From Thermoactinospora rubra (GTDB lineage: Bacteria > Actinomycetota > Actinomycetes > Streptosporangiales > Streptosporangiaceae): 64,000 nt of DNA. The notes beneath the pieces were generated by a model, which saw only the letters and a program-made list of their open reading frames with translations, had not been told where the DNA came from and did not search any database. The DNA lies in contig NZ_MSZZ01000032.1 of the NCBI RefSeq assembly GCF_002093975.1, positions 62,001 to 126,000 on the forward strand, written 5' to 3'. Shown here piece by piece: positions 58,867 to 64,000 of this stretch; position 1 is the stretch's first letter; every line of letters starts with the position of its first letter. The position numbers and the translations under genes are program-made.

Positions 58867-60189
58867 ATGACCCACTCTGTCCCGCCGCGTCCGCCTGCCC
58901 TACTGGACCGGGGATCGTGGGCGGAGGCCCGCCGCATCGCCGGCATCCTGCGCAAGGAGACCGTCGGCGGGGCGCTGCTGCTGGTTGGCGCGGCTGCGGC
59001 GATGATCTGGGCCAACTCCCCGTGGAAGGATTCCTATGAGGCGCTGCGCGCCGTCCGCGTCGGGCCCGAGGCGCTGCACCTGGATCTTTCCCTGGCTACC
59101 TGGGCCGCCGACGGCCTGCTGGCGATCTTCTTCTTCGTGGCCGGGCTGGAGCTCAAACGCGAGTTCGTCGCCGGTGACCTGCGCGATGTACGGCGGGCCG
59201 CGGTCCCCGTCGCGGCCGCGCTGGGCGGGGTGATCATCCCGGCTCTGCTGTACCTGCTCATCACCCGGGACGTTGAGGGCGCGGCCCGCGGGTGGGCGAT
59301 CCCCACCGCCACCGACATCGCTTTCGCCCTGGCGGTGCTGGCGGTCGTCGGGCGGTTCCTGCCGGTGGCGCTGCGCACCTTCCTGCTCACGTTGGCGGTG
59401 GTCGACGACCTGCTGGCCATCGTCATCATCGCGCTGTTCTACACCGACCAGCTGTCACCGCTTCCGCTGGCCGGGGCGCTGGCGCCGCTGGCGGTCTTCA
59501 CCATCCTGGTGCAGCGCCGGGTGCGGTCGTGGTGGCTACTGCTGCCGCTGGCCGTGGCCGTCTGGGCGTTGGTGCACGCCTCGGGCGTACACGCCACCGT
59601 CGCCGGAGTGCTGCTGGGCTTTGCCGTGCCCGTGCTGCGCAGCCACGAGGCCAGCGGCCCGCAGGCCGGGCCCGGCTTGGCCGAGCACTTCGAACACCGC
59701 TTCCGCCCCCTCTCGGCTGGAGTGGCCGTGCCGGTGTTCGCGTTCCTGTCGGCGGGCGTGCCCTTGGGCGGGCCAAACGGCCTGGTGGACGCTTTCCGCG
59801 ATCCGGTGGTGGTGGGGGTTGTGATGGGGCTGGTCGCGGGCAAACCGATCGGCATCTTGGCCGCGACCTGGCTGACGGCCCGCTTCACCCACGCCGACCT
59901 GGACGAAGATCTGTCCTGGGTGGATGTGGCGGGGCTGTCGGTGCTGGCGGGGGTCGGGTTCACCGTCTCACTGCTGATCGGTGAGCTGGCCTTCGGCGAA
60001 GGCCGCGACGAGCACATCAAGGTGGCGGTACTGGCCGGTTCGGTGGCCGCGGCCCTGCTGGCGGCGGTGATCCTGCGCCTGCGCAACCGCGTCTACCGGC
60101 ATATCCACGAGGTCGAGACCGCTGACCGTGACCACGACGGTGTTCCCGACGTCTACGACAGCGACCGGCTCAGTAGGGCCGACGGCTGA
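58867..60189 (+). CDS. nhaA: Na+/H+ antiporter NhaA
   Basis: 440 aa, 12 TM helices. FFVAGLELKREFVAGDLRD, PTATDIAFALAVLAVVGRFLP and the two adjacent Asp of VVDDLLAIVIIALFY (Na+-binding site), then GKPIGILAA. It exchanges internal Na+/Li+ for protons. The C-terminus has an unusual DRDHDGVPDVYD, like a calcium-binding DxDxDG loop. First gene of a cation-homeostasis cluster. Confidence 0.95.
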   Translation: MTHSVPPRPPALLDRGSWAEARRIAGILRKETVGGALLLVGAAAAMIWANSPWKDSYEALRAVRVGPEALHLDLSLATWAADGLLAIFFFVAGLELKREFVAGDLRDVRRAAVPVAAALGGVIIPALLYLLITRDVEGAARGWAIPTATDIAFALAVLAVVGRFLPVALRTFLLTLAVVDDLLAIVIIALFYTDQLSPLPLAGALAPLAVFTILVQRRVRSWWLLLPLAVAVWALVHASGVHATVAGVLLGFAVPVLRSHEASGPQAGPGLAEHFEHRFRPLSAGVAVPVFAFLSAGVPLGGPNGLVDAFRDPVVVGVVMGLVAGKPIGILAATWLTARFTHADLDEDLSWVDVAGLSVLAGVGFTVSLLIGELAFGEGRDEHIKVAVLAGSVAAALLAAVILRLRNRVYRHIHEVETADRDHDGVPDVYDSDRLSRADG

Positions 60190-60222
60190 TTGATCACATA
60201 CCGTCAGCCTGCGGGAGGAAAG

Positions 60223-60819
60223 ATGAGCGGCCGCGCGGGATCTGGGTTGCTGGGACCCGTCACGGGGCAGCGCGTGGGTAACCGGATTGGTACGGCACAG
60301 GCGGCCAGGCCTGGTTGGGAGCGGATGGGACAGATGGTGGAGATCGAGCAGACGGCGCTACCGGGCATCGGCTTGCGGCATGAGTTCACCACACGGTCCG
60401 GGCGGCGCATCGGAATCGTCTCCCACCGCACCGGCCGCCGCGACCTGGTGATCTACGACCGGAACGACCCCGACCGCGCCGGCGAGAGCGTCACGCTGAA
60501 TGACGAGGAAGCCGATGCGTTGGCCGAACTGCTCGGCGCGCCCCGGGTCGTGCAACGCCTCAACGACCTGCACCGTGAAGTCGAGGGGCTGGTCAGCGAG
60601 AAGCTGCCGATCGGCGAGAACTCGCCGTACGCCGGGCGCCCGATGGGAGATGCGCGGGTGCGCACCCGCACCGGCGCCTCCATCGTCGCGGTCGTGCGCG
60701 GCGCACACGTGGTCACCAGCCCGGCTCCGGACTTCGTGCTGGCCGCGGGTGACTTGGTGGTCGTGGTGGGCAGCGCCGAGGCAGTCAACGCCGTCGCCGA
60801 CATCCTGGCCCAGGGATAG
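60223..60819 (+). CDS. antiporter regulatory subunit with RCK_C/TrkA-C domain
   Basis: 198 aa from the ATG after GGGAGGAAAG; family members usually start at the internal ATG 60334 (MVEIEQTALPGIG). N-terminal KhtT-like part EIEQTALPGIGLRHEFTTRSG. The C-terminal TrkA-C domain is ASIVAVVRGAHVVTSPAPDFVLAAGDLVVVVGSAEAV. It probably gates the CPA2 antiporter encoded 8 bp later, in response to a nucleotide or pH. Confidence 0.88.
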   Translation: MSGRAGSGLLGPVTGQRVGNRIGTAQAARPGWERMGQMVEIEQTALPGIGLRHEFTTRSGRRIGIVSHRTGRRDLVIYDRNDPDRAGESVTLNDEEADALAELLGAPRVVQRLNDLHREVEGLVSEKLPIGENSPYAGRPMGDARVRTRTGASIVAVVRGAHVVTSPAPDFVLAAGDLVVVVGSAEAVNAVADILAQG

Positions 60820-60827
60820 GCCTACGG

Positions 60828-61988
60828 GTGCACCACACCGCACTGCTGTTTGTGGAGTTCGGCGCGATCGTCCTGGGGCTGGGCCTGCTCGGCGCCCTGG
60901 CGCTGCGCGCGGGTATCTCCCCGATCCCGCTGTACCTGATCGCCGGCCTGGCGTTCGGCACCGGCGGCATCCTGCCGCTGGCAACCAGCGAGGAGTTTGT
61001 CGCAGTCGGTGCGGAGATCGGCGTGGTGTTGCTGCTGCTCACCCTCGGCCTGGAATACACCGCCGACGAGCTGGTCACCAGCCTGAGGACCAACGCCCGG
61101 GCCGGCATCGTCGACCTTGTGCTGAATGCCGCCCCGGGCGCGATCTTGGCGATGCTGTTGGGCTGGGGCCCGGTGGCGGCGGTGGCGATGGCCGGGGTTA
61201 CCTACGCCACCTCCTCCGGCATCACCGCGAAGGTGCTGTCGGATCTTGGCTGGATAGGCAACCGGGAAACACCGGTGGTGTTGTCGTTGCTGGTCTTCGA
61301 GGACCTGACGATGGCGATCTACCTGCCATTGCTGACCGCCCTGCTGGCCGGGCTCAGTCTCGCAAGTGGCGCACTGACGGTGACCATCGCGCTGGCCACC
61401 GTCAGCGTGGTGTTGGTGGTCGCGCTGCGGTACAGCCGGTTCATCGAGGCGTTCGTGCGCAGCCCCAACTCCGAGGTGCTGCTGCTGAAGGTGGTCGGGC
61501 TGGCCCTGGTCGTGGCCGGGGGCGCGCAGTACCTGCAGGTGTCGGCGGCGGTCGGCGCCTTCCTGGTCGGCATCGCCGTGTCCGGCGAACTCGCCCATGA
61601 GGCTCGTGCGTTGCTGTCGCCGCTGCGCGACCTGTTCGCCGCCATCTTCTTCGTCTTCTTCGGTTTGCAGACCGATCCGGCCAACATCGGCCCGGTCGCG
61701 GGGCTGGCCGCGCTGCTGGCCGTGGTCAGCATGGTCACCAAGCTGTTCACCGGCTTCTACGCCGCTCGTCGAGCCGCCATCGGCCGGGCCGGGCAGGCCC
61801 GGGCGGGAATCGCGCTCATTCCGCGTGGCGAATTCAACATCGTGATCGCCGGATTGGCCGTGGCTGCCGGGGCCCACCCCGACCTGGGTCCGCTGGCGAC
61901 CGCATACGTGCTGATCCTGGCCGCATTCGGTCCGCTGGCCGCACGTGTGCTTCAGCCGCTGATCACCAAGATCGCCACACGTGCCTGA
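60828..61988 (+). CDS. CPA2 family cation/proton antiporter
   Basis: 386 aa from GTG, about 12 TM helices. LGLALRAGISPIPLYLIAGLAFG-type start, LGLEYTADELVTSLR, ATSSGITAKVLSDLGW, LLVFEDLTMAIYLPLL (conserved Asp) and LIPRGEFNIVIAGLA. KhtU/KefB-like, without the C-terminal NAD-binding RCK domain, which is supplied by the preceding gene. Probably K+/H+ or Na+/H+ exchange. Confidence 0.92.
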   Translation: MHHTALLFVEFGAIVLGLGLLGALALRAGISPIPLYLIAGLAFGTGGILPLATSEEFVAVGAEIGVVLLLLTLGLEYTADELVTSLRTNARAGIVDLVLNAAPGAILAMLLGWGPVAAVAMAGVTYATSSGITAKVLSDLGWIGNRETPVVLSLLVFEDLTMAIYLPLLTALLAGLSLASGALTVTIALATVSVVLVVALRYSRFIEAFVRSPNSEVLLLKVVGLALVVAGGAQYLQVSAAVGAFLVGIAVSGELAHEARALLSPLRDLFAAIFFVFFGLQTDPANIGPVAGLAALLAVVSMVTKLFTGFYAARRAAIGRAGQARAGIALIPRGEFNIVIAGLAVAAGAHPDLGPLATAYVLILAAFGPLAARVLQPLITKIATRA

Positions 61989-62318
61989 ACGTGCCTGCAG
62001 GCAGATCCCTTCGCCATCATCGCCCCCAAAGCAGCCACAACCGGGCCGTGATCATCACACCTACCGATCAGTTGCGTATGCCGGCTTCAAGCCCGCCGCG
62101 GTCATCACGCGATCACCTGGATCAGGGCGCCGTTAGGCAAGGGACACATCGGCAATACGCGACACCACCTCATGAGCTTTCGAAGACCGGCGCGACGCGC
62201 ATGGATGGCGAGCATCGGTTGTGCCCCGACGTGGCCCGCATGCAGATCCATCTCTAGGCGCTGCCCATGCTCGTCCGCACACGCGGTGGCACTCCGCCGT
62301 CATTCGATGCCTGCCCCG
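61989..62318. other. 330-bp region without a supported gene
   Basis: No frame has a recognisable product. There is no clear terminator hairpin and no repeat of the leader motif here. Confidence 0.45.
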
Positions 62319-62756
62319 TCACGCTTCCTCCAGCGGGGATGCGTTGTGGAAGGCTTTGGCCATCCATTCGAAGGTGGCCTCGGCCTGCTTGATGCGCTTG
62401 TCTGGGCCGATGAGCCGCATGCCGTCGCGGGCGATCTCCAGGAAGGCGGCGATGCCGGCGATCTGCTGCCGCACCACGATCGCCCAGGCGTTGTCGGCCA
62501 GCCGGTAGTAAATGGTGCGCTCGCCGGGTTTGGTGCGCCAGGTCAGGAACCCCATGCCGGACAGCAGACGCAGGCTCGAGGTCAGGGAGGCGCGGCTGGC
62601 GCCGATGTCTTCGCTGATCTGCCCGGCCGACTGCTCCGGAGGGTCGCAGACCATCAGCCAGCCCAGCACCCGCCCGGCGATCGGTGGCACGCCGTCCCGG
62701 GCGAGATACATGGCCACCCGCTCGACCCACTCCAGCAGTTGCTCACGCTCGGCCAT
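62319..62756 (-). CDS. GbsR/MarR-like transcriptional regulator
   Basis: 145 aa. PPIAGRVLGWLMVCDPPEQSAGQISEDIGASRASLTSSLRLLSGMGFLTWRTKPGERTIYYRL is the GbsR-type wHTH. The C-terminal helices form the dimer interface. Divergent from the DUF998 gene, with a perfect palindrome 2 bp before its start codon. Related regulators govern osmoprotectant or transporter genes. Confidence 0.88.
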   Translation of the reverse strand: MAEREQLLEWVERVAMYLARDGVPPIAGRVLGWLMVCDPPEQSAGQISEDIGASRASLTSSLRLLSGMGFLTWRTKPGERTIYYRLADNAWAIVVRQQIAGIAAFLEIARDGMRLIGPDKRIKQAEATFEWMAKAFHNASPLEEA

Positions 62757-62757
62757 G

Positions 62758-62789
62758 TCAGTTATTTCAGCTTAAGCTGAAATAACTGA
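62758..62789. promoter_or_regulatory. 32-bp perfect palindromic operator
   Basis: Half-site TCAGTTATTTCAGCTT with its exact complement, no spacer, 62758-62789. AT-rich against a GC-rich background, between the GbsR-like gene and the DUF998 gene. Very likely bound by the GbsR-like protein. Confidence 0.85.
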
Positions 62790-62795
62790 AGGAGT

Positions 62796-62814
62796 GCCGG
62801 GAAGTCTGGTCGGC
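62796..62814 (+). promoter_or_regulatory. 19-nt leader motif, copy 4 (DUF998 gene)
   Basis: GCCGGGAAGTCTGGTCGGC, 14 nt before the GTG start of the DUF998 gene and just after the palindrome. Confidence 0.75.
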
Positions 62815-62828
62815 GTGAGGAGACTTCC

Positions 62829-63467
62829 GTGCACTCCAAGCTTCTGCTCGGCAGCGGTGTCGCCGCTGGCGTGTTGATGCCCGGGCTGATCCTGGCCGAC
62901 GGCGCCACCCGGCCTGGCTACAACCTCTGGCACCATGGTGCCAGCCAGCTCGGCACGGGAGAGCGCTGGTGGCTGCTGACCCTGACCTTCGTGATCGGGG
63001 GCCTGCTGCTCATCGCCTTCGCGGCCGGCCTGCGCCGAGCTCTGCACCCGGGCAAGAGTGCCACCTGGGGGCCGGTCCTGACGGCGACGGCCGGGGTCGC
63101 CCTCGTCCTGGCCGGAGTGATCCCCACCGACCCAGCACTGGGCTACCCGCCCGGCCAGCCGGAAGTGGTCACCGCGGCGGGCCGGATCCACGGCCTGATC
63201 GGCCTCGTCCTGTTCGTCGCGCTGAGCGCCGCCGCCTTCGTCCTGGCCCGCCGCCTACGCGAGACCAGCCGCGGCTGGGCACTCTACTCACGGCTGTCCG
63301 GCATCCTCGTCATCGTGCTCGCCTTCGCCGCCGGCATCGCCTACCGGCTGGATGTGCAGGGCACCCTCCGCCCGGCCCCCGCCGGTCTGCTCGAACACGC
63401 CTCCCTGCTCGTCGGCTTCTGCTGGATCGTCGCGATCGGCGTTCGCCTCAGCCGCACCGCACGATGA
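62829..63467 (+). CDS. DUF998 family membrane protein
   Basis: 212 aa from GTG, six TM helices. GYNLWHHGASQLGTGERWW near the start is characteristic of DUF998. GVIPTDPALGYPPG is the second conserved loop. Function unknown; regulation by the divergent GbsR-like protein is likely. GAGGAG precedes the start. Confidence 0.85.
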   Translation: MHSKLLLGSGVAAGVLMPGLILADGATRPGYNLWHHGASQLGTGERWWLLTLTFVIGGLLLIAFAAGLRRALHPGKSATWGPVLTATAGVALVLAGVIPTDPALGYPPGQPEVVTAAGRIHGLIGLVLFVALSAAAFVLARRLRETSRGWALYSRLSGILVIVLAFAAGIAYRLDVQGTLRPAPAGLLEHASLLVGFCWIVAIGVRLSRTAR

Positions 63468-63573
63468 ACAGGCCTCCATCAGGTGGCGTGCGCACCCCCG
63501 CGTTCGGACGACGTGGCCAGGTGTCGTCAGGGAAGATTCCCGAGCTGAGCCCGCAAGAGGTGGTTCCGAGCCG

Positions 63574-64000
63574 CTACACGAGGTAGCGCAGCCACAGGTA
63601 CGGCACGCACAGGGCGATCGTGATCGGGGTGACGATCAGCCCGTACTTGGTGAACTGCCAGAAGCTGATCGGCGTGCCGTTGCGTGCGGCGATGCCCAGC
63701 ACGACCACGTTGGCCGCCGCGCCCACCGCGGTGGCGTTGCCGCCCAGGTCGGCGCCGAAGGCCAGCGCCCACCACAGCACCTGGGCCGGGCCGCTGCCGC
63801 CGCCCGCCTCGACCAGCTCCGCCACGATCGGGCTCATCGTGGCCACATACGGGATGTTGTCCACGATCGCCGACAGCCCGGCCGAAGCCCACAGCAGTCC
63901 CATGGTCGCGAGCCCGAGCCGGCCCTCGGTGGCGTCGGCGGCGGCCTGCGAGATCCGCTCGATCACGCCGGTGTTGACCAGCGCGCCGACCATGACGAAC
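63574..64000 (-). CDS. NhaD/ArsB-type ion transporter, C-terminal part (runs off window)
   Basis: At least 142 codons; the 5' end is beyond 64000. The C-terminal half of an ArsB/NhaD (SLC13-like) transporter: GLSAIVDNIPYVATMSPIV, FGADLGGNATAVGAAANVVVLGIAARNG and YLWLRYLV at the end. Anion or Na+/H+ antiport. Its final 35 bases recur in the remnant near 55.9 kb. Confidence 0.88.
   Translation of the reverse strand, partial: FVMVGALVNTGVIERISQAAADATEGRLGLATMGLLWASAGLSAIVDNIPYVATMSPIVAELVEAGGGSGPAQVLWWALAFGADLGGNATAVGAAANVVVLGIAARNGTPISFWQFTKYGLIVTPITIALCVPYLWLRYLV

Noticed and set aside
58649..58870. A 73-aa protein gene upstream of nhaA
   Set aside because: No ribosome site or family. Conservation of the motif is at nucleotide level; at most a short leader peptide is possible.

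Overview
The window is about 70% GC, codes densely on both strands, and uses many GTG starts and overlapping ATGA/GTGA gene pairs. SigE-family sigma factor, DUF6461, DUF1707, F420-type PPOX and DrrAB-type ABC genes point to a filamentous actinomycete. Streptosporangiales (Nonomuraea-like) is my best guess, by inference from gene content only. Most of the window is ordinary chromosome. One short accessory island begins at a tRNA gene.

Layout. 0-6.6 kb: MarR regulator, SigE-type sigma factor, a Cys-rich protein with a MauE/DoxX membrane protein, an AAA ATPase, a lipoprotein and a MaoC hydratase. 6.3-11.6 kb: a leftward run in which a two-component system (HK, RR) is followed by a Gln/Gly/Pro-rich membrane protein, an Lgt-like membrane enzyme, a multi-cluster radical SAM enzyme resembling tetraether-type lipid synthases, and a small membrane protein. 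12.3-16.7 kb: tRNA-Arg(ACG), a DUF6461 gene, a graveyard of mobile-element fragments (tyrosine integrase, IS3 transposase, group II intron maturase), then an unusual pair of genes: one encodes seven tandem HPLLLAAL repeats and the next a helical protein. A Pycsar-effector-like membrane protein converges on them.

16.8-20.7 kb: a four-gene operon of a dimeric-barrel-like protein, an unknown protein, DyP peroxidase and a BASS-type transporter. 20.8-28.3 kb: a cysteine-less flavoprotein of the disulfide reductase fold, secreted proteins including a beta-helix protein, a C39/BtrH-like protein and an archaeal/eukaryote-type prolyl-tRNA synthetase. 28.4-32.4 kb: DUF72, then a DrrA-DrrB-DUF1707 cassette with an EXLDI regulator and its likely operator. 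32.5-36.3 kb: a membrane-anchored STAND/TPR NTPase, a LuxR-type regulator and a small protein. 36.5-43.9 kb: GT-C membrane protein, hydrolase, MarR/PPOX pair, methyltransferase, erythromycin-esterase homologue, cupin and DM13 protein. 44-48.9 kb: triple DUF4142 lipoprotein, a Tat lipoprotein hydrolase lacking its nucleophile, and an M28 peptidase broken at its 5' end.

49-58.4 kb: MFS exporter, a second DrrA-DrrB-DUF1707 cassette with a divergent TetR regulator, MarR, a STAS anti-anti-sigma factor and a third ABC exporter. 58.8-64 kb: monovalent-cation and pH homeostasis genes (NhaA, RCK_C subunit plus CPA2 antiporter, NhaD/ArsB-type transporter at the edge) with a GbsR-like regulator and a DUF998 protein.

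The two signals most worth following are (i) the repeat-protein/helical-protein/Pycsar-like locus at 14.8-16.6 kb and (ii) a 19-nt motif, GCCGGGAAGYCTGGTCGGC, present four times between 55.7 and 62.8 kb, each time sense-oriented in the 5' leader of a different gene, including nhaA.
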